From Iris pallida (taxonomy: Eukaryota > Streptophyta > Magnoliopsida > Asparagales > Iridaceae): a stretch of DNA of 64,000 nt. Shown in pieces: positions 28,251-39,817 of the stretch (within the stretch, counting starts at the first letter, position 1; every line of letters starts with the position of its first letter). The notes beneath the pieces are model-generated. The model worked only from the letters and a program-made list of their open reading frames with translations. It did no database searches and was not told the origin of the DNA. Location: positions 25,639,641 through 25,703,640 of the forward strand of contig JANAVB010009598.1 in assembly GCA_029216955.1 (NCBI GenBank), in the 5' to 3' direction. The translations under genes and the position numbers were made by a program.

Positions 28251-28465
28251 CTTAAATTAAATTTATTACTATTATTACTAGTATAAGATGGTCGAATTTA
28301 TTACTATTAAATTTTAAAAACTACTTTCCAAAATTATATTTATTACTATTATTACTAGTATATATCTATGTGAAATGACTACATAAACCTTTGGGATTTT
28401 GAGACCCTAATTTTAAAAACTACTTTCCAAAATTAAATTTATTACTATTATTACTAGTATATATC
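28251..28465. repeat. tandem repeats with TTACTATTATTACTAGTATA
   Basis: AAATTTATTACTATTATTAC occurs three times (near 28258, 28347 and 28434), with AAAACTACTTTCCAAAATTA preceding the second and third. It is a simple local duplication between the gene promoter and cluster 2. Confidence 0.75.
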
Positions 28466-28508
28466 CTCGTGTTCCATATAAATTATTGAAAAATTTGGCA
28501 CAAAAAAT

Positions 28509-28526
28509 GGATGTATCGATACATCC
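28509..28526. repeat. 18-bp perfect palindrome
   Basis: GGATGTATCGATACATCC. The same palindrome with similar flank (CCAAATCTGGACCATTG here, its reverse-complement-like partner there) occurs inverted at 51759-51776. Confidence 0.85.
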
Positions 28527-28552
28527 CAAATCTGGACCATTGTAATTTAACA

Positions 28553-28800
28553 AAGAGAATGTCATTCTCCGTTTCAAATTAAACGGAGAATAGCATTCTC
28601 AATCGTTTTATTACTGGGAACGTCATTCTCCGTGTAATTCAACACGAAGAATATCATTCTCCTTTCAAATGAAACGGAGAATATCATTCTCCGTTTAAAT
28701 TAAAACGGAGAATGAACATTCTAATGTGTTTTTAACACTGGGAATGTTATTCTCCGTTTAAATTAAAACAGAGAATGAACATTCTGTTTTGTTTTTGACA
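28553..28800. repeat. palindromic GAATG/CATTC cluster 2
   Basis: Alternating CGGAGAATG and CATTCTCCG half-sites with AT-rich spacers (TTTAAATTAAA), for example around 28670-28690. Lies upstream of the 28126 start. Confidence 0.9.
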
Positions 28801-29302
28801 ACATATTTAAGAATGTGAAGTTTCTAATCTCAATATTTCCATTTTTTGAATATTTGATTAATTTTTTGAACGTATTTTTTTTGTATTGAGCCGTTATATA
28901 CTCGTATTTTTGCCATCCCAAATATTTCATGTTTGACGACTTGGTAAGAAGACTGTACTTGAAAAGAGTAAAATTGAAACCCTCAAAGTTGTCCTCTAAT
29001 TTACTTTTTAATCATATTTAAGATAGATTTGACGGTAAGATTGATGCTGACGACATAATCAATTCTATGACGTAACAAGTCATTGATGGGGATATCATCG
29101 CTGATATATGGATTTGACGTAACAAGATTTGTTAATTAAAAAATAGATAAAATAGTTAGTCGCTTGTAGCCGAAACCAAATTGAGTTAACAAAATATTAT
29201 GTTGCATTAAATCCCAGCTTCGTCGCCGGAACATTCTCCGACGAAGGATACAAGAGGAGGAAAAAAAATATAAAAAACTAAAAAAACAGAAAAATAAGGG
29301 GT

Positions 29303-29632
29303 CTACCCCTCACTAGCCTCGCGGAGGATCTACTCAAAGTCCTGCAGGGTGTGCACACCTGCCCTATGGAACAGGCGGCGCAACCCTTCCCTCTTCTCTA
29401 GAGAAGCCCGTTCCTCCGGTGTGATCGACAGCAGGTTAAAGTTGGGCGCCGGATGAAGAGGTCGAGCGATGACCTCCATTGACAACCCATAGGAGGTCAG
29501 GAAGTCTGCAGCCTCTGCCAGCCAGTCATGGGCCGGAGGCGGTGCAGAGGGTGCTCCATGCGGAGAGGCTCAGCGACGATTGGAAGAAGACTCTGAACAT
29601 GGTTCCCAACTAGATGATCTTTTTGGAGCCAT
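29303..29632 (-). pseudogene. small unknown ORF with two stops
   Basis: From the ATG at 29632 (MAPKRSSSWEPCSESSSNRR) one frame runs 109 codons to TAG at 29303, with internal TGA (CGC-TGA-GCC) and TAG (GAG-TAG-ATC), both compatible with C-to-T changes. Readable segments include HDWLAEAADFLTSYGLSMEV and LLSITPEERASLEKREGLRR. GC content is higher than that of its surroundings, suggesting a captured or once-coding piece. I do not recognise the family. Being in one frame over 110 codons despite the stops is the main support. Confidence 0.45.
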
Positions 29633-29699
29633 GTTAAATGTGCAACCTACTCAAATAAATGGGACCCTTATGTATATATATACACGTTACTAACTGACT

Positions 29700-29770
29700 C
29701 TTCTTATTCCTTATTGGAAGTTGGGGATATTCAATTTCTTATTCCTTATTGGAAGTTAGAGATATTCAAT
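29700..29770. repeat. 37-bp tandem duplication
   Basis: TTATTCCTTATTGGAAGTTG and the following GGATATTCAAT are repeated once with two mismatches. Confidence 0.8.
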
Positions 29771-29795
29771 GACCTCCAGTAACTATTCTTATTCC

Positions 29796-29870
29796 AAGCT
29801 TAGTTGGTTGTGCTGTTTGGCTTTTACATGGAAGGCCTAGGTTCGAGTCTGGTGCGTGGGTTCTGTATAA
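29796..29870 (+). mobile_element. SINE-like tRNA relic 1
   Basis: An A-box-like AAGCTTAGTTGGTTG (29796-29810) and a B-box GGTTCGAGTCT (29840-29850), about 30 nt apart, as in the internal Pol III promoter of tRNA-derived SINEs. The acceptor stem cannot be paired, so a functional tRNA is unlikely. No clear 3' tail or duplication. Confidence 0.5.
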
Positions 29871-29935
29871 TTTTTCTATTGTTAACATTTCTTGGGTGCT
29901 ATTATATGCTTTTAACTTAGTATAGAACAATTTGG

Positions 29936-30110
29936 GACGGGTAATGGCCATTCTCCGTTCCTCTAACACGGAGAATGGTAAATATAGGACGGAGAATGGT
30001 ACATGTAGCACGGAGAATAGTAAATTTAGGATGGAGAATGGTACATTTAGGACGAAGAATGGTATATTTAGGTCAGAGAATGGTACATTTGAGACTGTTC
30101 TGTAGGGTTG
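29936..30110. repeat. palindromic-motif cluster 3 (direct-repeat form)
   Basis: Starts with GAATGGCCATTCTCCG, then direct repeats of ACGGAGAATGGTACATTTAGG with variants about every 20-22 bp. This is the inverted version of the repeats at 50940-51425. Confidence 0.88.
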
Positions 30111-30549
30111 TGAATTTTAAATAGTTTGGCTATTTAGTTTAGTTTTGAATCTATATAAATTGGTTTTGAAGGCTGGTGAAGATGAATAGTTTGGCTGTTT
30201 GGCTGTATAAATAGATTTTAAAAGGTTGTGAAAAAGAAACCAATGTTTTCGTATCGATCACCATTAATTATGGTGAATGGCACTGATACCACTAATATGA
30301 GTGGAATTTGCTCCGTCAGAATTTATTTTGAAGAAGGTAACATCTGTGTTGGGAAATATCGAAATCTCTTGGATATGATTACACTGAGATATTGTATTAA
30401 TGTTAAGATACTGTTATCATATCATCCACTATATAATGAGGTTTCAAAACGGCTCAGAAGTGAGCCTTCTTAGGCGTCATTATATCACAGTCCATTTTAT
30501 TTAAAAAAATTAATCATGTAAAAAATTATTGACAAAAGTAAAATTTTGT

Positions 30550-30612
30550 CAAAATGGAGAATCGAACTCAGAAAAAATACCTTGCACCTTAACCAAATGA
30601 GTTAGAAGCGTA
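30550..30612 (-). mobile_element. SINE-like tRNA relic 2
   Basis: On the minus strand CTAACTCATTTGGTTAAGG (A-box-like, 30605-30587) and GAGTTCGATTCTCC (B-box-like, about 30569-30556). The D- and T-arm spacing is tRNA-like but the acceptor stem is lost. Possibly a SINE head; 5' and 3' ends are uncertain. Confidence 0.5.
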
Positions 30613-31018
30613 TTTAACTATAATTGGATAAAATTCATATTATAAGTTGGTGGTGAAACTTTTGAATTCCTAAAATACCCTTGAGTATTTATAAACATGA
30701 TGTTATTATGTCTACTTGCATGTCATTTATGTTTAAGAGTCAAAGGAATAAAGTTTGCATGCAAGTTTTGTTTTTCCATATAACATTATGTTCCAACGGT
30801 AATAAATTTTATTTTTTATTACCATTTTCTAAAGATTATTAGTCTCAATAGAAAAAAATTAAAAAAAATTGTACTTTGAATCTTTTGACATATAAATAGT
30901 CACCTAAAAAAGAAGAAAAGATGACAACTGACTTTATAATATTCTAATTAAAAATATGTACAAAGTACGTATATGTAGACTAGTGAAAATATAAAGAAAT
31001 ACATACATGCTAATGTTT

Positions 31019-31983
31019 TCACCATTCACCCCAGGAATGATTGATGATATCTAAATCACTATACATCTCGTATCCAGGTTCCCCTGGGATTACATCATCA
31101 AAGGATCGTTTAAACGTCTGTATTAAATCATAAATTTTTCTGAGGTCGTCGTCGAAGTGCACGTTGAAACACCCACGTATGTCGAGCACGCGAAGACACT
31201 TGCAGTTACATATGATAGATCGCAGCGTGTCTTCATTGAACATGCCGAATCCTATCTGTAGGTGCTCGAGACACGACATCGAATCAGCCACGGCCTTTTC
31301 CTCTGTCTCGTTCTGCGTGTTCAACACGAATTTATTCTTGAGCATGAAATATGGAGGGGGCATGTTCCTCCTTAGCTTGACCAGACCGTGGCAATACTTT
31401 CCGGCAAAAAATATTCCAGTCGACGTGATATAGAGGCAGTAGCTAATGTCGAGTTCTTCCAGCACCAGAAGAAACTCCAATTTCTCACGAAAGTTTCATC
31501 ACTCACGTCGCACTTCGGAATGCGCAGCACCCTTAGAAATTTCCCACTATATTATAAAAATGGGAAAACATCAATAGAAATTAATAAAAGTATACGTAAA
31601 ATTTTGTAATAGAAAAAAAAAGTATTAGAATAAGAACAAACAAAATTTTGCACAGGCCTTAAACATGCAAAACGGAAGGCTGCTTCATCGAGCTTGTACG
31701 CGGAGAAGGACCGTAGATATCCCCCACTGCGAGCCACGAGCTTCTTTACGGTCAAACTAATCTCAGCGGTTTTCTGGGTCCTCCGGCACCACTGTACCAA
31801 GTCGACGTTAGACCAATAGTCTAAGGGACCGTTGAGCGCCTTTCACCATGAACGACAAACTGGGGCCACGTTGCACATTACCTCGTCCGCCGGCATCCCC
31901 GACAGTACCAGTATCATCGAGAGAATCTCGGTAGGGATGACGGTCCATCCGCTGCAGTTGATCTTGCTCTTGCTCCTCTCCAT
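31019..31983 (-). pseudogene. F-box/LRR protein (SKIP19 / FBL23-like), broken
   Basis: F-box proteins select substrates for SCF ubiquitin ligases. The start is the ATG at 31983 (MERSKSKINCSG). The F-box reads WTVIPTEILSMILVLSGM, then VAPVCRSW followed by TGA (31845-31843) where relatives read Arg or another Trp, then KALNGPLDYWSNVDLVQW in the same frame. Exon 1 continues as YLRSFSAYKLDEAAFRFAC to ~31660. A short intron lies at about 31553-31657 with an AG acceptor before GGGAAATTTCTAAGG. LRR-like sequence follows (FLRVLRIPKCDVSDETFV), then a one-base frameshift near 31485, then LEELDISYCLYITSTGIFF and LRVLDIRGCFNVHFDDDLRK to the stop at 31019. Length is roughly that of small plant F-box/LRR-23-type proteins. 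It looks like a host gene captured into a transposon-rich block. Confidence 0.8.
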
Positions 31984-32163
31984 TGCGACTGTTCTTCTTT
32001 TTCTTCTTCTTTCTTTGTTTCTCTCTAGTCGGATGGGTTCTTTTCTTTGAAAAATGCTATTTAACCCCTCGTTTCGGGGGTATAACTTGCTCGTGGAGGG
32101 GTGTGACCGAACAAGGCACGAATCTATTAGAAAATAACGGTAATGCCACTGTATTAATATTAG

Positions 32164-32610
32164 CAATTAGTCGTTTGGGCTCCCAACATATTTGGGTGAT
32201 TCCATCTCCCATTATGTGGCATCTAACATGGCAGATGACATAATAGCTGACATGACAAATTTTAATCCTAAATTAATTACCCAAAATTTTTAATTGTTAA
32301 TGTTAATGTTAATGTTAATGTTAATGTTAATATTAATATTAATATTAATATTAATGTTAATGCTAATGCTAATGCTAATGCTAATATTAATGTTAATATT
32401 AATATTAATGTTAATATTAATGTTAATATTAATGTTAATATTAATTAATGTTAATTTAATATTAAATTATTTATTTAATATTAAAGTTAATTTTAATATT
32501 AATTTTATTGTTAAATTTTTCCATGTCAGCTGTCATGTTAACAACCATGTCATATGCCACATAATGGAAGATGGTATCACCCAAATTTTTGGGAGCCAAA
32601 TAGCATTTTC
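32164..32610. mobile_element. MITE 1 (MULE-like) with (TTAATG)n core
   Basis: Long imperfect terminal inverted repeats of about 90 bp: GGCTCCCAACATATTTGGGT inward from the left and GGCTCCCAAAAATTTGGGTG inward from the right, both continuing through CCATTATGTGGCAT. A 10-bp direct repeat TTAATATTAG flanks it (32154-32163, 32611-32620), close to the 9-10 bp typical of Mutator-type transposition, although the sequence is low complexity. The centre (32294-32460) is a TTAATG/TTAATA microsatellite. No coding capacity. Confidence 0.75.
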
Positions 32611-32817
32611 TTAATATTAGTTTCAATTATATTATAAATTTTAAATTAACAGAAAAGCTATTGTAGATTTAATATTAATGCTACTGTTAAATTTTTTCGA
32701 TCATACCTCGATACTTACGAATGTCGACCGAGATACCGTCTTCATCATTATCAAGTTTTATCGTTGTTGCCATAGGAGTCCCCATCGACTTGGATTAGTC
32801 AACTGCTGGGAACCCTT

Positions 32818-34440
32818 TGTCACGCCCCGATCCGGAAAATCGCTCGCCCTCGCTAGATTTCACCCGAATCATCGTCCTCGCTAGAGCGTGATGCCGCACG
32901 AGCCTGGAGTTGTGCTCGTGCAAGGCAAGATAATCGATTCACAATAGTGTTTATAGCTCAAATTGATAACACAAGTAGCAGAAGGAAAATATAGTATACA
33001 ACAAGAATCCCTTTTATTGATAATGAACTGAAGGTTGTAATGGCTCTGAATAGCCCAACTTAACATGCCAATTGGATACAACGCTCATGATCTCTCTAGC
33101 TCACAAAGGATTATATTGTTCTATACATTATGCCTCTTTATAGCCAACAAGTAGTCTTCGGCTGAACATCTCCATGTCGCAAGTCCGAACGCCAATGCGG
33201 TAGCTCCTCTTGAACGCTAAGGACTCCATGCCTCGGCACGTCCAAGCCGAGCCCCGCCTCGAGCCGAACATATCCTGAGCTTTTCCACTACCGTGTCCCT
33301 GCGGCAAATACAGTTAGACATAATCTTAACATAAACATAGTGATCATGCTCATCTCTGTCCCATTTCACCTAGCCTACAAGGTTAGAACTTTACATAAGA
33401 AATCATATCATTTCACTCAACCAACCAACCATAAACTTAAACATATGCATAAGGGTGGCAGGACCTGCGCCTGCACCCAGCGCTAATCTCAGCCCACCTG
33501 CCCTATCTATATGAAGGTCACGGTGTTTCACACCGTAATGCATCTTTGGCATCCTTATGTGTAAGCCTATGATCGCTTCGATACGGGTTGCTAGCCCAAT
33601 ATCTGAAGGATCCCAAACTTACTGATATCATAGCTTATCACAATACTGGATGGTCGTAACCCGTCCTAATGATGTGCACCATAAATACCATACATAATTC
33701 CCTTATTTGAACTACTCGGTTGATTTGGCCTACCGTGCCCATGCCACACTCCGTTGCAAGGCGACGATTTGGTTTTGCGGACACTTTACTGAATAAGGCA
33801 AAATGTCGACCTCTTATCGTCCAGCGTAAAAGCATAGCCTGCACACCAGATCAACTAAAATTAGTACTTGCTCAAACGGGACTTATCCTTTGCATCGATT
33901 CGATTCATAGATTCCAATCAACTCAAAGCTTACCTTTGTCCAACGTAACTCTTGCATCTTTGTCCCCAAACAGACTAGCTACGAATACCATTATCTGCTA
34001 GCCTCCCTACCAAAACCAAGTTGTAGCTCAAACTCGATACATAGTGCAGTATTTCCATCGCCCAAGTCATACTTTATATGACGAGCTTTGAGATTATTGT
34101 AGTGCCCTGTCCCTACATCGACCCCCATTTTTGTCCACGGGGTGCGCGAGAAAGGAACAATGTCGCTACCGATTCGGTTGGGACCGATAGGTCAGAATCG
34201 GCCGGGTCGATCGAACGGGAACGGTTGAATTAAGATCTATTCTACGTTATGGAATGTCTTCTTTGGAACCAAGTCCCATATTCAGCGGGTTGTAGGTGAT
34301 CGCGTAGGGGACGTCAGCACAGCCAACCAGTCGCTCGCTTGAAGCAAGTCTAAGGCGAGTGGCTGACCTCCTTCGTCTCGTCCCTCTACTTTAAAATCAA
34401 TATGTGAAGTAAATGAATGCTTTTCATAATAGTATAGGAA
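32818..34440. mobile_element. gypsy-type LTR fragment (TGTCACGCCCCG start)
   Basis: TGTCACGCCCCGATCCGG at 32818 is a common start of plant gypsy LTRs. No matching second LTR or target duplication was found. The stretch to 34440 has no coding signal I can support. It is probably the same element remnant as the RT fragment that follows. Confidence 0.45.
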
Positions 34441-34479
34441 ACTTCAAACTTCTGCGTCGGTACTAGGTACTGGCCATTG

Positions 34480-35130
34480 ACTCTATGGCCACTATCTTCT
34501 GGGGGTCCACTTCTACTCTACCTCTGGTGATGATGTGACCTAAGTATGAGATACAATCCAGCCAAAACTCGTACTTACTGAACTTCGCGTATAACTGGTG
34601 TTCCCTGAGTATCTAAAGAACTACACGAAGATGCTGCTACTCTGCCTCACTCTTGCTATAGACTAATATGTCGTCTATGAACACTATCATGAACTGATCC
34701 AAATAGGGCATGAAGATACGATTCATGAGGTCCATGAATACGGCTATCACATTGGTCACTCCAAATGGCATAACAAGGAACTCCCAATGTCCATACCTCG
34801 ATCTGAATGCTGTCTTCGGGATGTCTTGCTCTCTGACTCTGATCTGATGGTACCCACACCGTAAGTCAATATTCGAGAATATAGCCGCTCCCTTGAGCTG
34901 ATCAAATAAGTCATCAATGTACGATAATTAACACATAATCTTGACGTACCATCCTTCTTCTTCACAAGAAGCATCGGTACTCCTCAAGGCGATCCACTAG
35001 CACGAATGAATCCTTTGGTTCTGAGTTCTTCAATTATCTTGTATAAGATTTCCAACTTTGAAGGTGCCATCCTGTAGACTCTCTCCGATACTGGTGCCGT
35101 CCCTGGAATCAAGTCGATAGTGAAAACTCT
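34480..35130 (-). pseudogene. gypsy reverse transcriptase fragment, degenerate
   Basis: On the minus strand: [13 protein letters not shown], a stop, [20 protein letters not shown], then a loss of about 30 codons that joins directly to DDLFDQLKG, followed by [34 protein letters not shown], the catalytic box FIDDILVYS and [15 protein letters not shown]. No gag, protease, RNase H or integrase remains next to it. Related to, but distinct from, element A's RT. Confidence 0.85.
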
Positions 35131-35139
35131 GCCTCACCG

Positions 35140-36040
35140 AAAAATGAAAACTCTGCCTCACCGGGAATACCAAAAATAATCCTGCCAATATGGCAGTCTA
35201 TTCTTGTGTATTACTCCTTTAACCAAACCATTCCTAGGCCAAGGGACCGATTCGGCCCGTCGTAAAAGGGTCACCGTCTAACCCAACTATAGTCCGTAAT
35301 GGCTTGACATTGCCAGTGGCCTTCACACCCTTTCACTGCTTAACAAATGCACGTGACACGGGACGGTGCTTGCTGTACTTCGATAGCCCAACAAAACTCT
35401 TTTCTAATGTGTTCGTGCAACGACTTGACAAGCAAGGGCTACGTCAAGCCTTGCATCGAGGGAACGTGCTGTGCACGCATTCGACTTGAACAATCAAGTT
35501 CTTTAGGTGCATAGACTTAAGCAAGAAGCAGTAAAATATGACTTAAACTACGGGACAATCGAATGTTAATATTAATTGTAGTTCCAATTACATTTTAAAT
35601 AAAAAAGAATACAATTTTAACTTTAACTAGTTTGAAGTAAATGTTAAATCAAAAACAATTTTAAATTTTAGTATTAATATTAGTTTCAATAATATTATAA
35701 ATTTTAAATTAACAGGAATGCCACGGTATTAGAAACCTAGCTGATGTCACGTTGCTCGGGCTCGGTTAGTGTTCGTCTAAACTCGTACGTGCGAACTAGT
35801 TATTAGTAATAAAAACCAAAAATTAAATTTTAAGTTTAAAATATAGTCGAGCTCGATCCTTTTTCTTTATCCCATCTCCCACTCTCTCTCTCTCTCTCTC
35901 TCGGGTTCTCTCTCACAGGTTGTGTTCACTAATACCATATCATTAGAAATATTTACACAACAGATCCCGTAGTATTAAATGCTGCTGCATGCGTTATCCT
36001 ACACAATTTAATAATAAACACTGATACCATATCATTAGAA
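35140..36040. other. non-coding repeat-derived stretch
   Basis: Holds a 26-bp local duplication (GAAAACTCTGCCTCACCG, near 35121-35160), a segment (35290-35330) resembling 54030-54050 (ATGGCTTG, CAT, GCCAGTGG), a copy of the AGTTTCAAT...AAATTAACAG stretch also found at 32620-32655, a (CT)n run at 35885-35903, and ACCATATCATTAGAA repeated at 35936 and 36026. No gene seen. Confidence 0.6.
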
Positions 36041-36498
36041 GAGTAAAAGTTGTCTTGGAAGTGGTAAAAAATTACTTTGTATTGTCTTCTCAATACTTTT
36101 TTCATTGGAGATGACTTTTTAAACTTATTGTCATTTGTGAATATAATCTTGTCGCCTATACAAGATATTGTCTTGTGCCTCATGCCACATAGGATACACA
36201 ACACATAACAAGACAATAGGGTTGCATAGCATTAAATGCTGCTGCATGCGTTATCCTACAGAAGAGGGCAACGTGGAGAATGTTGTTGCATGCTTCCTCA
36301 TGCGTTATTATCTACACAATTTAATAATACATGTACCCAGAAGACGAAAAAGTTGTGTTGTTGGATTCCTTAAAATTATGCTTGCTTCTAGAATCACTCA
36401 AGATTTTCATGAACCATCAAAAGAGGGCCACGTGGCGGAGGTACAAGGAAGACGAAAAGGTTGTGTTGTTGCCTTGCTGGAAGTTGTTTATTTCTGAA

Positions 36499-36949
36499 TA
36501 ATGCTTTTTGTACCTCTAAATTGTACTTTCAAACTGCCCCTCCTTACGTGGCAGCTGATGTGATATGTTGATCTGGCAGCTGACGTGGCAAATTTTTTTA
36601 AAAATAAAATTTAAAATTAACATTAAAATTAATGTTAACATTAACATTAACATTAACATTAAAATTAATATTATCATTAACATTAACAATAATATTAATA
36701 TTAATATTAACATTAACATTAACATTAATATTAACATTAATATTAATATTAACATAAATTAATAGTAACATTAAATTAACATTGATATTAACGTTAACTT
36801 ATTATGGAGAAAATTGGGTAGTTAACTTTTTGGATTAAAATTTACCATGTGATCAGTCATGTCAGATGACACACAATATTATTTAACATGCCACATCAGA
36901 TGGGAGGGCTATATATTAGAGGGATAATTTGGAGGTACGAATAGCATTA
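36499..36949. mobile_element. MITE 2 with (CATTAA)n core, nested in the MULE
   Basis: Inverted ends TAATGCTTTTTGTACCTCTA (left) and TAATGCTATTCGTACCTCCA (read inward from the right), each followed by TGGCA-containing repeats. The core 36610-36790 is a CATTAA/TATTAA microsatellite, the same design as MITE 1. Target duplication not recognised. Confidence 0.65.
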
Positions 36950-37019
36950 CTCTTTCTTCTTGTATTGTTTCTTATCATTCGTTTCTTCTGCTGGTTTCTA
37001 ACACACTCTATTTTCTTTA

Positions 37020-39622
37020 ATGTCGACTTCACATGGAGAAACTGATCATCGTGTGGAAGATTTAGTCGATGAAGAAAGCTTCGTTTCAAGAGCAGTGTCA
37101 GATGATTTGGATGATGATCAAAGTTTGGAAGCTGTTAACTTAGGAGACAACAAAGAACAAGATGAAGAAAACAACGGAAGAATGCATCATAACGATGACG
37201 ACGACATCAACGCAAACAACGAAATATTATTTCGCATCACCATTTCTAATGGATTTAAGAAATGTATTATATTTTTACATTTATTTCTCATATTTATTTT
37301 GTTTTATTCTGTTCTTAGGGACGACGGTGAATTTCCATTAGATTTTGATGCAGCGACGATGAAAAAAATATTGCAGTCTGCCAACATTAACAAAGATCCA
37401 AAACAACTCTTAGAAGAAGATATTATTGGCTTACGGTTCAACTCTATTGAAGAAGCAGAGACATTCTACCGGATATATTCAAAAGCATATGGTTTCAGTA
37501 TTAGAAAGAACGAAGTAAAGAAAAACAAATATGGGATGGTGGTGGTCCGTAGTTGGTGTTGTTTGAATACGGGATTCAAACACAAGAAATACCATGAAGC
37601 TCCTAACAGGGTTCGTGAGCCAAGAAGTGAAAGCAGAAGTGGTTGTAAAGCAATTTTTCGTATTGGGTACACCAATTCTATAAAGATGTAGGTCGTCAAA
37701 GTTTTTTATGTATTTCACAACTATAGCCTGGAGAATAATTATGAAACAGTTTTTTTGAGATCCCATCGTAAGATATCACCCGCAGAGTTGGAAGAAGTTA
37801 AGCTTATGAAGTAATCAGGGATGGGGACTGGACAGATATGAAATTTAATTGTCCACTAGAAAGGTGGCTAGGATAAGGTTGGATGGACGAAAAAGGATTT
37901 ATACAACACTCTAGCTCAAAATAGTAGAGCACTAGACGATGTTGATGCTACGACAACACTTAGATTTCTTCAATCTAAGGAAAGCATTGACCCAGATTTC
38001 TTCTATGCGTACAAGGTAGACGAAGATTCCAGATTGACCCATCTCTTTTGGGCTGACGGTGCATGTCGTTTCGATTACGAATTATTTGGAGATTCACTAG
38101 CATTTGATTCTACATATAGAACAAATAGAAGTCAAATACCGTTGGTGGTTCTAGTGGGTATAAATAATCATGCAATGACTTGTGTGTTTGGGTTTGCAAT
38201 GATCCATAATGAGACTGCAGAGACATATTCTTGAGATTTAGAAAAATTCCAAGATTGTATGAATGACAAATTACCAGTGACAGTTCTCACGGATGGTTGC
38301 AGATCCATTAATAAGGCAATTGAGGATTTAATGCCCAGCATAGTTCATCGAACGTGCTCGTGGCATATCCTAAACAATGCAGCCAAACATGTACACCGAG
38401 AGGGCTTTGCAAATAAATTGAGTCTTCTGATTAAAAGGTACATCGCACACTTGCTACTTTACTTTGGAGTATTGTTGTTACAATATTACAACTTTAGTTA
38501 CTGTCTATGTTTTCTAAACAGGTACTATTCAGTCGAAGAATTTAAAAATCGTTGGCAGCAGACTAACGGATTATAATATAGAGAACAATGAGTGGACTAC
38601 TGCATTATACAGAATGAGGCAGCGATGGGCGGACACATTCCTACGTGGAAATTATTTTGGTGGTTCTACTGCAACAAATAGATGTGAATCTATGAACGCA
38701 TTTCCAAAAAGATTTTTGAATGAGAAGCTGCCACTATGGAAGGCCCTTCAAAATTGTGACTACGATTTGGCGGCTTTACGTTACGTCCAGATGAGTAAGC
38801 ATGTCACTGATAAACTCTCAACACCAGTTGTGAATCAAACTAGCATGGCCGTGATAGAAGATAAATTTGCCACAATTTATACTAAAATGGTGTTTATAGA
38901 GGTAAGAAAGGAAATCACACGTTCTGATGCATATATTGTTCTCCATCATCACATCATAAGAGAGGCAGAAGTTTGCACTATCCAAAAGTATATGTCGCCA
39001 AACAGTGTTAACCGAAAGGTTACATTTAATCGGACCGACAACATCATAAAATCTGAATGCTTGTGGATAGAGACCAAGGGGATTCCTTGTAGGCATATTT
39101 TTTTCAACAATGAAGAGATTCCAAATTGGAGATATTCCAAAGAACTTGATAAAATCTCGTTGGCTCAAGGATTACAAAGAGAGTTATCTCTCCGGACCTG
39201 GCACAGAAAGAAGATTCATCCACCCAGACATTATTGAGAGCATAAGGTATGATGGTATTAATGAACAAGTTAATCTGTTTACATACTATTGTAAAAAATA
39301 AAGCAAAATTCAAGAGAGGGGAACGAAGTTGATGTCGTATGTTCTGATGCAGTTGAAAGAAATGGTGACCGATACTGGTGAAGAAGAACAAATGGTAGCT
39401 GATGCAGTTCATGGAGTGCATGAAGATTTAAAAGATCCAAATCCGGTAGCAACAAAAGGAAGGCCTTCTCAAGGAAAATCAAGCCAGCCTACAGTAAGTC
39501 AGACTATCCTGAAGCCTAGAACTTGTAGAATTTGTAAAAAATTGGGTCACGATTTTCGTAATTGTAAAGAACGAAAGCGAAATAGCGACAAAGAGCAAAT
39601 GGAATCAAATGAACGTCGTTGA
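37020..39622 (+). pseudogene. FAR1/MULE transposase with zinc knuckle, broken
   Basis: MULE transposase of the FAR1/FHY3 lineage, which cuts and inserts TIR elements. The start is the ATG at 37020 (MSTSHGETDHRVED), with an acidic N-terminus and a probable ~54-bp intron at 37265-37318 (ends TTCTTAG). The FAR1 DNA-binding domain follows: GLRFNSIEEAETFYRIYSKA, then SWCCLNTGFK, with TAG at 37690. The DDE core has LAFDSTYRTNRSQIPLVVLV, LTDGCRSINKAIEDLM and GGSTATNRCESMN, so all three acidic positions appear kept. TGA at 38232-38234 replaces a Trp (YS-stop-DLEKF); there are frameshifts near 38565 and 39170. The SWIM finger is degenerate (SECLWIETKGIPCRHIFF, first Cys lost). A C-terminal CCHC knuckle CRICKKLGHDFRNC is at 39516-39557. 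Confidence 0.88.
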
Positions 39623-39817
39623 CTTAAGACAATGTCTTTCCTATGTGGCAAGATGTCATTCACACAAGATAATTAGATAAAAATATGTTCTCCAATGCAA
39701 AAGTTTGAGAAGACAATTAGATAAAATGCATTTATTCAACTTCCAAGACAACTTTTTCACCTCATCTTTTTTATATGTATAAAAGTCATTTTGAAGGGGC
39801 ATATGCTCACATTCTCA

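Larger units (their letters stand above)
36041..39763 (+). mobile_element. MULE with ~150-bp TIRs and FAR1-type transposase
   Basis: The left end (36041-36195) and the reverse complement of the right end (39763-39632) share AAAGTTGTCTTGGAAGT, TTGTCTTCTCAA, CATTGGAGA and GCCACATAGGA in the same order, so they are terminal inverted repeats. The enclosed plus-strand gene encodes a Mutator-like transposase. No clean 9-bp target duplication was identified. MITE 2 is nested in the 5' part. The transposase is broken, so the copy is not autonomous now. Confidence 0.75.

Noticed and set aside
29796..30612. Functional tRNA genes
   Set aside because: A- and B-box-like signals are present but no 7-bp acceptor stem can be formed, so they are called SINE-like relics.
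32294..32614. Met-Leu/Ile repeat frame of 106 residues
   Set aside because: Translation of the (TTAATG)n core of MITE 1; the same holds for 36516-36755.
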